Notes under the pieces: model-generated
What the model saw: the letters and a program-made list of their open reading frames with translations, nothing else
Databases searched by the model: none
What the model was told of the DNA's origin: nothing
Source of the DNA: CAJPNN01 sp041844735
GTDB taxonomy: Bacteria; Bacillota; Clostridia; Peptostreptococcales; Anaerovoracaceae
Reading direction: 5' to 3'
Length of the DNA: 46,478 nt
Assembly: GCA_041844735.1 (NCBI GenBank)
Contig: JBGZBP010000044.1
Coordinates: forward strand, 1 to 46,478
Position numbers and translations under genes: made by a program
Part shown: positions 1 to 9,160 of the stretch, one piece after another
Position numbering within the stretch: the first letter of the stretch is position 1
Layout: each line of letters begins with the position of its first letter

Positions 1-104
1 CAGCTTCCGCCACTTCTTCCATATAATGCGTAGTTAAAAATACAGTCATATTTTGATCTTTGCGGAAACTTGATATAACATTCCAAATAAGTAGGCGTTT
101 CTGC
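1..104 (-). pseudogene. Fragment of the ABC-exporter ATPase gene (second copy)
   Basis: The reverse complement of 1-104 matches 9667-9770 of the intact ABC ATPase gene at 102 of 104 positions by hand alignment. The differences are at window positions 12 and 99. In the ABC frame it would encode RLLIWNVISSF through THYMEE, the stretch just after Walker B. It runs off the window edge. Homology ends abruptly near 99-104, inside a short stretch (TCTGC) shared by both parents, which is the pattern of a microhomology junction. It is either a second genomic copy interrupting murI or an assembly join at a repeat. Confidence 0.85.
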
Positions 105-426
105 AAGTCTCCGCCACCCTGTCCACGGCAGGTTCTATAACTCCGATAACGGGAATATCAGGATACTTCCTCTGTAACTCATCAAGACAGATTGCACTTA
201 CCGTATTACATGCTATGACTATCATCTTCACATCATTTTTAACCAGGAATTCCGCAATCTGATTTGAGAATTTTTTAATAGTGGAAATGGCTTTTGATCC
301 ATATGGTGTCCTTGCAGTATCTCCAAAATATATTATCTGTTCGTTCGGAAGTGCTTCCATTATCTTGGTTACGCAGGTGAGTCCGCCCAACCCCGAATCA
401 AAAAATCCTATCGGTCTGTTATCCAT
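46..426 (-). pseudogene. murI: Glutamate racemase MurI, N-terminal part only, joined to ABC-transporter sequence
   Basis: MurI converts L-Glu to D-Glu in the cytoplasm for peptidoglycan. The first ~103 residues are typical: IGFFDSGLGGLT at the start, YFGDTARTPYG, and the catalytic-cysteine motif IACNTVSA, then VIGVIEP. After about VAETCRN the reading frame enters foreign sequence and stops at 46, giving 126 residues against ~260 expected, so the second catalytic cysteine half is missing. The foreign part is a fragment of the ABC ATPase gene found intact at 9161-10075, read out of frame. The head of the gene is confident. Whether this is a real truncation or a chimeric contig end cannot be decided here. 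Confidence 0.8.
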
Positions 427-560
427 TTAAACAGTATCCTTTCTTAAATATCTATATCATTATCTTAACACATCATATCTCAAGCTGACAATATCGCAAT
501 TTTGTTTGTTTTATGTTATTATTATCTTAACAATATGGCATACTCAAAAAGGAGGACTCT

Positions 561-2363
561 ATGTCAAAACTTTATTTTAAATCAAGAAACGATGTTCCTG
601 ATGAGTTCCGTTGGGATTTATCATCACTATACACGTCCGATGAAGCATGGCAAGATGACTGCGAAAACATCAAGAGATTAACAGCGGATATAAAGACAAT
701 GGAAAAAACAATGACCTCGGATGCTTCATCTTTTTTGGCATCTTTGAAAATGCATGATGAAATATCATTGACCCTTGAACGAATTTTTGTTTATGCTCAT
801 ATGAAAAAGGACGAGGACAATCAAAATTCAAAGTACCTGTCTTTCATGGATAAAGCACAGACTTTAATTGCCGAGATATCTGCCGAACTTTCTTTTTTTA
901 CGCCGGCGGTTTCCATGGTTGACCCGGACACATTCGACAAATTCATCGAAAATTGTCCTGAGCTTGAAATTTATAGGCATTTTTATAATGTCATTCAAAG
1001 ACACAAGCCCCATATTCTCGCCCCCGACTACGAAGAAATCATTGCGAAATTTTCACAGCTTACTTCCTGTGCTGAGGATGTTTTCAGCATTATAAATAAT
1101 GCTGATATGGATTTCGGGTCGGTGAAAAACAGCTTGAATGAGGAAATTTCGCTGACACACGGCAGCTACATATCAATGTTGGAATCCGACGATAGAGTCC
1201 TGAGAAAAAATGCATTCCAAAAGCTTTATTCAACATATGCCGGTCTCAAAAATACATTTGCACAAACCTATAATTACAGTGTCAAGACCGACATAGTTAC
1301 TGCCGGACTGAGAAATTATTCGTCATCCCTTGAGGCTTCATTATTTGCCGATAATGTCCCCACCGGAGTTTATGATAATTTAATAGATACCGTTAATAAA
1401 AATTTATCTCTTTTACATAGGTATATGAGTTTAAAGAAAAAAATGCTCGGGTTGCAGGAACTTCACATGTACGACATTTATGTTCCGTTTGAAAACAGCA
1501 ATAACAGGTACATCCCTTTTGAGGAAGCTGTTGAAATAATGCAAAAAGCACTATCTCCGCTCGGGCAGGAGTATGTCAAAACTTTTATGTCCGGAATAAA
1601 AGACAGGTGGATTGACGTTTATGAAAACCAAGGCAAAAGCAGCGGGGCATACTCATTCGGAGCATATGACAGCAATCCATATATCCTTCTCAATTACGGC
1701 GGAAGGCTTAAAGATGTTTTTACTCTTGTTCATGAGATGGGTCATTCCATGCATTCATGGTATACGAGAAAAACTCAACCGTTCGTTTACGGGGGACATT
1801 CAATATTTACTGCCGAAGTCGCCTCGACGGTAAATGAAAACCTGCTTATGCACTATTTGATCAATAATGCTGTAGACGAGTCCGAAATCAAGTATCTGCT
1901 TGCTACTCACCTCGAAGAGTTTAGGGGAACAGTTTTCAGACAGACCATGTTCGCAGAATTTGAAACATCGGCGCACAGAGCCGCTCTTGACGGCAACATG
2001 CTGTCATGTGATTTCTTATCGAAAATGTACTCGGATCTTAACAAAAAGTATATGGGCAACGCAGTATTTTCAGATGATGAAATCTCGTTAGAGTGGGCAA
2101 GAATTCCACATTTCTACAGTTCGTTTTATGTTTATAAATATGCTACAGGTTTCTTGGCTGCCTCTTATATAGCCCGAAATATTTTATCCGGTCCCGACGG
2201 GTACACGGATAAATATATAAATTTTTTAAAGTCGGGAAATTCGGATTATCCTATAGAACTTTTAAAAATAGCAGATGTTGATATGTGTTCGCCCGATCCT
2301 ATTGATGAAGGCATGAAAGAATTCGCAGAAATACTTTATAAACTTGAATCTCTTGCAGGATAA
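561..2363 (+). CDS. pepF: Oligoendopeptidase F (M3 family metallopeptidase)
   Basis: A cytosolic zinc peptidase that degrades oligopeptides. It has 600 residues, the usual length for PepF. The zinc motif HEMGH lies at residues 391-395 (codons from 1731), and the third ligand is probably E419 in TAEVASTVNE, as in the M3 family. The N-terminal half is the helical PepF/M3 lobe. The ATG at 561 follows a good AAGGAGG at 549-555. It is the first gene of a short plus-strand run with nadK and the RluA gene. It is divergent from murI, with 134 bases between them. No defect is seen. Confidence 0.95.
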   Translation: MSKLYFKSRNDVPDEFRWDLSSLYTSDEAWQDDCENIKRLTADIKTMEKTMTSDASSFLASLKMHDEISLTLERIFVYAHMKKDEDNQNSKYLSFMDKAQTLIAEISAELSFFTPAVSMVDPDTFDKFIENCPELEIYRHFYNVIQRHKPHILAPDYEEIIAKFSQLTSCAEDVFSIINNADMDFGSVKNSLNEEISLTHGSYISMLESDDRVLRKNAFQKLYSTYAGLKNTFAQTYNYSVKTDIVTAGLRNYSSSLEASLFADNVPTGVYDNLIDTVNKNLSLLHRYMSLKKKMLGLQELHMYDIYVPFENSNNRYIPFEEAVEIMQKALSPLGQEYVKTFMSGIKDRWIDVYENQGKSSGAYSFGAYDSNPYILLNYGGRLKDVFTLVHEMGHSMHSWYTRKTQPFVYGGHSIFTAEVASTVNENLLMHYLINNAVDESEIKYLLATHLEEFRGTVFRQTMFAEFETSAHRAALDGNMLSCDFLSKMYSDLNKKYMGNAVFSDDEISLEWARIPHFYSSFYVYKYATGFLAASYIARNILSGPDGYTDKYINFLKSGNSDYPIELLKIADVDMCSPDPIDEGMKEFAEILYKLESLAG

Positions 2364-2393
2364 TGACATGCTATATGAAACGGAGACAAAATT

Positions 2394-3218
2394 ATGGAAG
2401 ACAACAATATAATAAACATAGTAACAAACGGCACCCCTTCTTCGGCTGAAACTAAAGCCCATTTGGCTATAAAATTAGAGTCATGCGGGTTTGAAATTGC
2501 AGATCAGTTTAATGACGAAGCTTCACTCACTATATGTATAGGAGGCGACGGATGCCTGCTGCGCACATTGCATAGTTACGATTTCCCGTCCACTCCGTTT
2601 ATTGGAGTTAATACAGGTCATTTGGGATTTTTCCAGGAAATAAGTCCAAGCGAACTGGACACTTTCATTGATAAGTATTTGGACGGTAAATATGAAATAC
2701 AGCATCTTAAGACTCTTCATGCTTATGTGAAAACAGATGACGATTCGGATGTGTTTCACAAGATAAAGGGGCTTAACGAAATTGTTATCAAGAGCAGTAA
2801 ATCTCATACTGTGCACTTAAACCTGTCTATCGGTGACAGCCTTATAGAAAAATTCAGCGGAGACGGCTTGCTTGTGTCAACTCCCGCCGGTTCCACGGCA
2901 TACAACTATTCTTTGGGCGGATCAATAGTAGACCCAAGGCTCGACCTCTTGCAGGTGACACCAATTTCACCCATGAACACTACCGCATATCGTTCATTCA
3001 CATCAAGTATTATACTTCCATCTATGCTGTCTATAGATATTTCACCGGAAGAAGTACCCTCAGGCGGCAAGGTGATAGTCGCCGACGGATATGAATATCA
3101 TTTTGAAAAACTGTACGGTATGAAAATATTTTTATCAAATTCAAAGGTGAAATTGTTGAGATTTGAGGACTACGATTTCTGGGGAAAAGTAAAAAGTAAA
3201 TTTTTATGGAAAGAATGA
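2394..3218 (+). CDS. nadK: NAD kinase
   Basis: Phosphorylates NAD to NADP in the cytoplasm. It has 274 residues, normal for the family. The nucleotide motif GGDG is at residues 50-53, followed by Cys where Thr is more usual. VNTGHLGFF and the NAD-binding signature STPAGSTAYNYSLGG follow, as does the conserved NE pair in LNEIVIKSS. It starts 30 bases after pepF and ends ~57 bases before the pseudouridine synthase, so the three genes are probably co-transcribed. Confidence 0.93.
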   Translation: MEDNNIINIVTNGTPSSAETKAHLAIKLESCGFEIADQFNDEASLTICIGGDGCLLRTLHSYDFPSTPFIGVNTGHLGFFQEISPSELDTFIDKYLDGKYEIQHLKTLHAYVKTDDDSDVFHKIKGLNEIVIKSSKSHTVHLNLSIGDSLIEKFSGDGLLVSTPAGSTAYNYSLGGSIVDPRLDLLQVTPISPMNTTAYRSFTSSIILPSMLSIDISPEEVPSGGKVIVADGYEYHFEKLYGMKIFLSNSKVKLLRFEDYDFWGKVKSKFLWKE

Positions 3219-3275
3219 TGAACGGTTCTTATATAAAAACAGACCATATTGACTGAAAAAAGAGAGGATAACGTT

Positions 3276-4181
3276 TTGAACGAAAAATTCAAATACCTCG
3301 TCACTGTTGAAGATGAGGGCGAAAAAATCAAAAACATTATAAAAAGGCAATTTTCATTATCTTCAAGGCTGATGACAAAACTAAAGACAGGTGATTGCGT
3401 TTTTTTAAATGATTCTCCGGTAAAGCTTTATGTTACCCCTGTTGCCGGTGACATAATAAAAATTAATTTCCCTTATGAGAGAAGCGAATTTGTGCCTGAA
3501 AACATAGATATCAACATAGTATACGAGGATTCCGACATTTTAATCATAAATAAACAGCCCGGCCATGTGGTACACCCTACCAAAGGACATCCTACAGGCA
3601 CTATGGCGAACGGCATTATGAAATACATGATTGATAGTGCACAAAGCTTTAAAATACGTTTTATTAACAGACTCGATATGGACACATCAGGTCTTCTTAT
3701 TGTGGCAAAAAACTCTCACTGTCAGGACAACTTGTCAAAGCAGATGAAGAACAACCGGGTAAGCAAGGAGTATATCGCAATAGTCAAAGGCATAGTTTCG
3801 GATGATTCCGGCACAGTTAATGCCCCGATAGGACGACTCTACGACGATCATGTCTTGCGTGGAGTGACCCCTGACGGCTATCCGTCTACCACCAACTATA
3901 AAGTCATTGACAGATACGAATCCGGCTTTTCACTGCTAAGGCTCAGGCTTGAAACAGGCAGAACCCATCAAATAAGAGTGCATATGAACCACATAGGGCA
4001 CCCTGTGTTGAGTGACAGTCTGTATGACGAACAAGTGCCCGACATCATATCACGTCAGGCACTTCATGCTGCATATTTATCCTTTGTCCATCCCATCTCA
4101 GGCAAACTCATGGAGTTTGATGCTCCTATGCCCGAAGATATGTGCAAAGCCGTATCCATCATTTCTCAGAAACGATTTTAA
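3276..4181 (+). CDS. RluA/RluD-family 23S rRNA pseudouridine synthase
   Basis: Isomerises uridine to pseudouridine in rRNA. An N-terminal S4-like RNA-binding region (SSRLMTKLKTGDCVFLN) is followed by the catalytic domain with INRLDMDTSGLL. The catalytic Asp is residue 134 counted from 3276. The C-terminal RLETGRTHQIRVHMNHIGHP is diagnostic for RluA. The open frame extends up to a TTG at 3249. I prefer the TTG at 3276 because AGAGAGGA lies at the right distance in front of it. The last 23 bases overlap the convergent CBS-domain gene. The exact rRNA target cannot be told from sequence alone. Confidence 0.9.
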   Translation: MNEKFKYLVTVEDEGEKIKNIIKRQFSLSSRLMTKLKTGDCVFLNDSPVKLYVTPVAGDIIKINFPYERSEFVPENIDINIVYEDSDILIINKQPGHVVHPTKGHPTGTMANGIMKYMIDSAQSFKIRFINRLDMDTSGLLIVAKNSHCQDNLSKQMKNNRVSKEYIAIVKGIVSDDSGTVNAPIGRLYDDHVLRGVTPDGYPSTTNYKVIDRYESGFSLLRLRLETGRTHQIRVHMNHIGHPVLSDSLYDEQVPDIISRQALHAAYLSFVHPISGKLMEFDAPMPEDMCKAVSIISQKRF

Positions 4182-5406
4182 GGTTGGCTTCAAGGGCTTT
4201 TTTATCCGTTGCGGCAGTAATTTCCAAACGCAAATTTGCATAAGTGAAGCTGTCGCCGACTTCGGGTATTTTATCCAGTTTAATCACCGCCCATCCATTA
4301 ACGGTACTTGCATCCACATCGTCCGATATATCAAAGAACTTAAACAAATCTTCCAGGTCGGCATTGCACATAACCTTGTATGATCCATCCGGTAGACGTA
4401 TGATTCCCTGGCTTACAACTTCATCAAACTCATCCCATATGTCACCTACCAACTCCTCTATTATATCTTCCATGGTCACTATGCCTATAGTTCCTCCATA
4501 TTCATCAATGGCAACCGCTATATGAGTCTTCGCTTTCTGCATTTTTTTAAGGAGCAAAGCGATTCTTGCTGTTCCCGTGGTGTAAACAACAGGTTTTATA
4601 TGATCCGTAATTTTAACATTTGCTTTGCCTGCAACAAAATTATGAAAATCCTTTTGATTTATAACTCCCAATATGTGATCCATATCATCATCATACACCG
4701 GAACTCTTGAGAATCCCGTCTCTTTGAAGATGTCTTTCAGTTCATCTTTTGTTACTGTCGCTTCCACCGCAATCACATCTGTTCTCGGTGTTATAACGTC
4801 CCAAACGGTAAGCTCATTGAACTCAATTGCGTTTTGAATCAACTCTCTTTGTTCCTCATCTATCGTTCCGTCCGTTTTAGCTTCTTCTACTATGGTAATA
4901 AGTTCTTCTTCCGTTATCCCGGCATTTTCCGGCACCTTAAAAATTCCCGACAAAAGTTTTTTCCAAATGGCAAAAATAAAGTTTATAGGGGTAATTATCA
5001 CTATAAATATCCTTATAATCGGAGCCGAAAATTTTGCAAAAGATTCCGGAGCTTCCTTTGCAAGACTTTTAGGTGAAATTTCTCCAAACACCAGCACCAG
5101 TATCGTCATTACAATACTTGCTACCGTCGGACCTTTTTTGCCCACCAATTCAACGAAAAAGACTGTAGCAATGGTCGTCATGACAATATTAACTATATTA
5201 TTTCCGATAAGAATCGTGGAAAGAAGCCTATCGTAATCCTCTGACAGCTTTAAAACCAGCTCGGCTTTTTTATCACCGTTTCCAGCCATATTTTTAAGCC
5301 TTATCCTGTTTATTGACGAAAATGACGTCTCAGTTGCGGAAAAATATCCTGACATTACCAGTAATAAACATACTGCTGCTGCAAGCCCTATACTATGACT
5401 GTCCAT
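4159..5406 (-). CDS. CNNM/CorC-type membrane protein with CBS domains (HlyC family)
   Basis: A 415-residue integral membrane protein. Residues ~1-190 form a DUF21/CNNM transmembrane domain beginning SIGLAAAVCLLLVMSGYFSA. Residues ~205-320 form a CBS pair (VITPRTDVIAVEA, AIDEYGGTIGIVTMEDI). Residues ~335-410 form a CorC/HlyC C-terminal domain. Relatives are linked to Mg2+ or other cation efflux; the older name hemolysin is misleading. The ATG at 5404-5406 abuts the stop codon of the MurE-type gene. Its ribosome binding site GGAGG lies inside that gene's end, so it is translated from the same operon. Confidence 0.9.
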   Translation of the reverse strand: MDSHSIGLAAAVCLLLVMSGYFSATETSFSSINRIRLKNMAGNGDKKAELVLKLSEDYDRLLSTILIGNNIVNIVMTTIATVFFVELVGKKGPTVASIVMTILVLVFGEISPKSLAKEAPESFAKFSAPIIRIFIVIITPINFIFAIWKKLLSGIFKVPENAGITEEELITIVEEAKTDGTIDEEQRELIQNAIEFNELTVWDVITPRTDVIAVEATVTKDELKDIFKETGFSRVPVYDDDMDHILGVINQKDFHNFVAGKANVKITDHIKPVVYTTGTARIALLLKKMQKAKTHIAVAIDEYGGTIGIVTMEDIIEELVGDIWDEFDEVVSQGIIRLPDGSYKVMCNADLEDLFKFFDISDDVDASTVNGWAVIKLDKIPEVGDSFTYANLRLEITAATDKKALEANLKIVSEK

Positions 5407-6945
5407 TTAGTTTGTCCTCCTGAAGTATTCCACCACTATATCCACATCAGATTGAGAGTCCACATAAACCGTACCCCTCTTCTGACGAGTCTCCCTACCT
5501 TTTCCCGTCACCAATACAACGGTATTCTCATCGGCTTCTTCTATTGCATTTTTGATAGCCTTTTTCCTATCTATCTCGATTTCACATCTTGCTTTCTGTC
5601 CGGCAACATGCTTTGCTATTTCCTTGCATATACTCAAAACATCTTCTTCCCCGGCATCTTCTTCCGTCAGGATAACATAGTCTGCATATTTCCCTGAAAT
5701 GCTGCCAAGTTCTTTTCGTCTTCCTAAAGCCTTCTTCCCCGGGCAACCGTAAACTATTCCTATCTTTTTATCTCCATACTGTCTTTTTACAGATTTAAAA
5801 AGTGTCTCAAAGCTCATGCTGTTATGTGCATAGTCCACGATTACATCGACCTCATGCCCTTTCTCATTAACTCCTGAAAACGCTTCCATCCTGCCTGCCA
5901 CTTTCGCCCTTGCCAGTCCTGATTTTATATATTCCTTAGGTATTCCCAGACTGTCTGCCACCGCAACGGCACAAAGGGCATTCTCGACATTAAATATTCC
6001 CGGCACTGAAATTCGGAACTTATCCGACTCTCCTCTCAATTTTACTTTGAAATCTATTCCTGTTCTTCCCGGATTCAAATCAAAACCACAAACATCACAA
6101 TCTTCATCGAATCCGAAAGTCACAATTTTTTTCGCACTTCCCTTTTTCGCTGCAGACATAATCTTCTCAAAGTAGTCACTTTCTTTGTTTATGCATGCTA
6201 TTTTGCACTGATTCAAAAGAATTAATTTTGAGTCGAAATAATCCTGAAAATCGCTGTGCTCCGCATCACTTATGTGATCTTCTCCTATATTTAAAAACGC
6301 TCCTACATCATAGAGTATTCCCTTAGTCCTCTTGTATTTTAAAGCCTGGCTTGATACTTCCATCGTTAAATACTTAATCCCGCTTGCAACCGCATTGCTG
6401 AAATGTTTGTGCAATGCCAATGTTTCAGGCGTTGTCAAATGCGATTCTTCTCGAATCACACCATCATAATTTTCTATGCTCGACAGTACGGCGCTTTCTT
6501 TACCGCCCGTTTTACTTAGGTATTCATCCAGTATATATTTAATGAAATATGTTGTAGTTGATTTTCCTTTTGTGCCGGTAATCCCTACCAGTGAAAGTTT
6601 TTCGTAAACTTTATTATAAAAGATATCTGCCAGTACAACCATTGTTTCACGAATATCTTCTACTATTATGCTCCCTACTTTCTCATCGGCATGATATTCA
6701 ACCTCACTTATATAGCAAACTGCTCCTCCCTCTATAGCTTCGTGCAAATATTCCTGTTTAAAATGTGCTCCTTTGCATACAAACAGCCCTAATGTCATAT
6801 CATCCTTTGAATTGTATGATATGTTTTTTATCAAACATTCACTTGAACTTTTGCTGACATTATATTTTTTTATCAATCCGGCTTTCTCCAAAGCTTCAAT
6901 ATATTTTCCTAATGAGTGCTCCGTCATATCTCTGATATCTCCCAA
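5407..6945 (-). CDS. murE: MurE-type UDP-MurNAc-tripeptide synthetase
   Basis: A Mur ligase that adds the third amino acid to UDP-MurNAc-L-Ala-D-Glu in the cytoplasm. It has 512 residues with the ATP loop TGTKGKST at 123-130, TTPETL, MEVSSQAL (MurE family), GRMEAF and DYAHNS. The position where meso-DAP enzymes carry DNPR reads TEEDAGEED (~427-435), so DAP specificity is unlikely; Lys or Orn is inferred. The frame opens with TTG at 6945 behind AGGGA. An ATG at 6927 (MTEHSLGKY) is an alternative that fits the family start better. It lies 8 bases after the racemase in an operon with an ATP-grasp ligase. Confidence 0.88.
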   Translation of the reverse strand: MGDIRDMTEHSLGKYIEALEKAGLIKKYNVSKSSSECLIKNISYNSKDDMTLGLFVCKGAHFKQEYLHEAIEGGAVCYISEVEYHADEKVGSIIVEDIRETMVVLADIFYNKVYEKLSLVGITGTKGKSTTTYFIKYILDEYLSKTGGKESAVLSSIENYDGVIREESHLTTPETLALHKHFSNAVASGIKYLTMEVSSQALKYKRTKGILYDVGAFLNIGEDHISDAEHSDFQDYFDSKLILLNQCKIACINKESDYFEKIMSAAKKGSAKKIVTFGFDEDCDVCGFDLNPGRTGIDFKVKLRGESDKFRISVPGIFNVENALCAVAVADSLGIPKEYIKSGLARAKVAGRMEAFSGVNEKGHEVDVIVDYAHNSMSFETLFKSVKRQYGDKKIGIVYGCPGKKALGRRKELGSISGKYADYVILTEEDAGEEDVLSICKEIAKHVAGQKARCEIEIDRKKAIKNAIEEADENTVVLVTGKGRETRQKRGTVYVDSQSDVDIVVEYFRRTN

Positions 6946-6953
6946 AATGTTCC

Positions 6954-7655
6954 CTAATCTCTACAACGTATTATCGCTTCATCTGCTAAAACTTCCATGG
7001 CGTCTATATAAAAATCCGGCAATTCATACATCATCTTAAAGCAAGACAGCTCAGTACATGCCATCAATGCCACAGTACACCCGTTTTGTTTGATTTCACG
7101 TTCAACCTCTAAAAATTTTTCAAAATCTATCTCACCGCCGGCTTTGATGCCGTCATATATTATCTCCATTATATATGTTTGACTTTTCATGTCCGGCACA
7201 TAGCTTTCAACTCCCAAAGCGGCCAGAGCATCTTGGTATAGCCTTGTTTTAATCGTGCCGTCCGTAGCCAGTATCGCCACCTTGGAATTCTTATCTGTTT
7301 TATATATTCTTTTCGCTGCCTCTTCTATCATGCTTATAATCGGAATATTGATTGACTTCTGAAGTTCAGGGACTATCACATGTGAAGTATTACATGGAAT
7401 GGCTATAAAATCCGCTCCCGCCTTTTCCAGAAAAACAGCATCTTCCGTCATTATTTCAAGAAGTTCCGCTGTTCTTCCGGTATTTATCATATATGTTCTG
7501 TCCGGCATCGTAGCATGATTTAAAATTATCGAGTTAATATGCTCCTGATCTTTTTTCGCATCCGTTTTCATTATAATCATCTTGTAGAACTCTTGCGTAG
7601 CTGCAGGCCCCATTCCGCCCAAAATGCCCAGTATCTTTCCTTCACTTTTCCTCAT
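6954..7655 (-). CDS. Aspartate/glutamate racemase family protein
   Basis: A cofactor-independent two-cysteine racemase. It has 233 residues from the ATG at 7655, which follows AGAGGG. An upstream start at 7679 is possible but has no ribosome binding site. Visible motifs are LGILGGMGPAAT, the first catalytic cysteine in AIPCNTSHV, and the second in LMACTELSC. The GGMGPAAT and CNTSH forms are those of aspartate racemases rather than MurI. It sits between an ATP-grasp ligase and a MurE-type ligase, so production of D-Asp for the cell wall is the likely role. D-Glu production cannot be excluded. Confidence 0.85.
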   Translation of the reverse strand: MRKSEGKILGILGGMGPAATQEFYKMIIMKTDAKKDQEHINSIILNHATMPDRTYMINTGRTAELLEIMTEDAVFLEKAGADFIAIPCNTSHVIVPELQKSINIPIISMIEEAAKRIYKTDKNSKVAILATDGTIKTRLYQDALAALGVESYVPDMKSQTYIMEIIYDGIKAGGEIDFEKFLEVEREIKQNGCTVALMACTELSCFKMMYELPDFYIDAMEVLADEAIIRCRD

Positions 7656-7683
7656 ATAATCCCTCTTCTCACACATCAACGTG

Positions 7684-8886
7684 CTACTTCATGTATTTCT
7701 TGAACTTGTAGTAATGTCCGAGCTGACCTTTTAACTGCCTCAATTTTCTTTTGAATCCTCCATCCTTATCATATATCAACGAATGGCAATCCTTTCCCTG
7801 CTTCAGCAATTCTTTCAACTGTTTTTTATATGCAGGATTAACGTATTTAAACATGACACCTTTTGGAATCATTCTCCAAAGATGAGGCATGTCGACCATC
7901 TTAAACTCGAACTCTTCCTGATATACCCTGTCTCTCACGAAGTACTCGGCTACATTGGCACCTGATCCTGTCACATAGTAATTGCTTCTGCCCTGCCTCG
8001 TATTAATCTCAAAAACCTTATATTTTCCGTCTCTCTCATCATATTTTATGTCAAAATTAGACCATCCGGAATACCCGATTCCTTCCAAAAAATTTCTCAT
8101 TTTATTGCAAAGTTCTTCATTTCCCTCGGTTATGATTACAGCATGGTTTCCTATGCCATGCGGTGTATGCTCCTCTAAAAGCACATGCCCGAGGCACATC
8201 ATCACCACTTTTTTATTCCTGTCCGAATAGCTCGTCAACACCCTCATATAGCTGTCATCTCCCGGAATAAAATTCTGAATGATGATAGAATCATCATACC
8301 CTGCTTCATATATATCATCAAGCACATTTTCAAGTGCTTCCCTTGTGTCTTCTTTATACGCCTTCTTCTGCGTTTCAAAAGGGTTTGCCCAGTAGGCTAT
8401 GCCGTTTGACGGTTTAATGATGTATGGGGGCTCGAAAGGCAATTCAAAGTTTTTGCCCATTTCCCTCTTATAAACAAAAGTAGCCGGAAAGTCTATGTTA
8501 TATTTTTTACACATATCATAAAATTTTTCTTTGTGTATAAGCTCGCTCATCAAATCTATATCAATGTACGGAGCAATAACATTGTCCGGATATTTCCCCA
8601 AATTCCTTGAAATCAACTCAACATAACTGTCTCCACAACCTATAAGTAAAACCTTGCAATCCTTATTCTCTTCTGCAAATTCATTTACCAATTTAATAAA
8701 AGTATCATTTTGATCTGCATCCGGATTCGCCCTATAATCAAGTATTCTGCTGTCGTTGCACGGAAACGTCGGATATTTGCCATAGGCTCTGACCTTTATG
8801 CCGTACGCTTCATGAAATGCTCTTGCTACGCTGTATACATTTATATCTCCTGCAAATAATAGAGGTCTAAAGTCATTTTTCATCAT
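7684..8886 (-). CDS. ATP-grasp carboxylate-amine ligase, probable D-aspartate ligase
   Basis: A 400-residue ATP-grasp enzyme. It has an N-terminal preATP-grasp fold (PLLFAGDINVYSVARAFHE), an ATP-binding centre (PPYIIKPSNGIAYW) and metal-binding residues near the end (YKVFEINTRQGRSNYY). The length and the adjacent aspartate racemase match the Aslfm/Racfm pair of Enterococcus faecium, which activates D-Asp and attaches it to the Lys side chain of the peptidoglycan precursor. That function is inferred from family and context. Two in-frame ATGs (8886, 8883) follow AGGAG; the second has the better spacing. It is the first gene of the four-gene operon. Confidence 0.78.
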   Translation of the reverse strand: MMKNDFRPLLFAGDINVYSVARAFHEAYGIKVRAYGKYPTFPCNDSRILDYRANPDADQNDTFIKLVNEFAEENKDCKVLLIGCGDSYVELISRNLGKYPDNVIAPYIDIDLMSELIHKEKFYDMCKKYNIDFPATFVYKREMGKNFELPFEPPYIIKPSNGIAYWANPFETQKKAYKEDTREALENVLDDIYEAGYDDSIIIQNFIPGDDSYMRVLTSYSDRNKKVVMMCLGHVLLEEHTPHGIGNHAVIITEGNEELCNKMRNFLEGIGYSGWSNFDIKYDERDGKYKVFEINTRQGRSNYYVTGSGANVAEYFVRDRVYQEEFEFKMVDMPHLWRMIPKGVMFKYVNPAYKKQLKELLKQGKDCHSLIYDKDGGFKRKLRQLKGQLGHYYKFKKYMK

Positions 8887-8993
8887 TTTCTCCTAAATTT
8901 CAGTTTTTCACAAACATATCTTTGCCTTTAATTTTACTAAAATTACAGTTAAAAATCAACTATACCCCCGGTTAATCAGTATCCTTATGTTTT

Positions 8994-9006
8994 GAGAGGG
9001 ACTCTC
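8994..9006. promoter_or_regulatory. 13-base palindrome just upstream of the ABC promoter
   Basis: GAGAG-GGA-CTCTC lies 8 bases upstream of the proposed -35 of the ABC exporter operon. It is a perfect 5+5 inverted repeat and could be an operator. No regulator gene is adjacent, so no binding protein is named. Confidence 0.35.
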
Positions 9007-9013
9007 TTTCATA

Positions 9014-9042
9014 ATGACTTTGATAATTCATTATGCTATAAT
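9014..9042 (+). promoter_or_regulatory. Extended -10 sigma-A promoter of the ABC exporter
   Basis: ATGACT (9014-9019), 17-base spacer, TATAAT (9037-9042), preceded by TGC, making an extended -10. Predicted transcription start is near 9049. That leaves a ~110-base leader with AGGAGG at 9149-9154 before the ATG at 9161. Confidence 0.7.
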
Positions 9043-9160
9043 GGATTTAATCTACGGTATCACACCGCAACTACTAATTTGGGGTTCGATTAGAACAGGA
9101 AAAGATTATATTGATTGCTCGCCATGCGAAATTAAAAACGATTATATAGGAGGAAATTGA

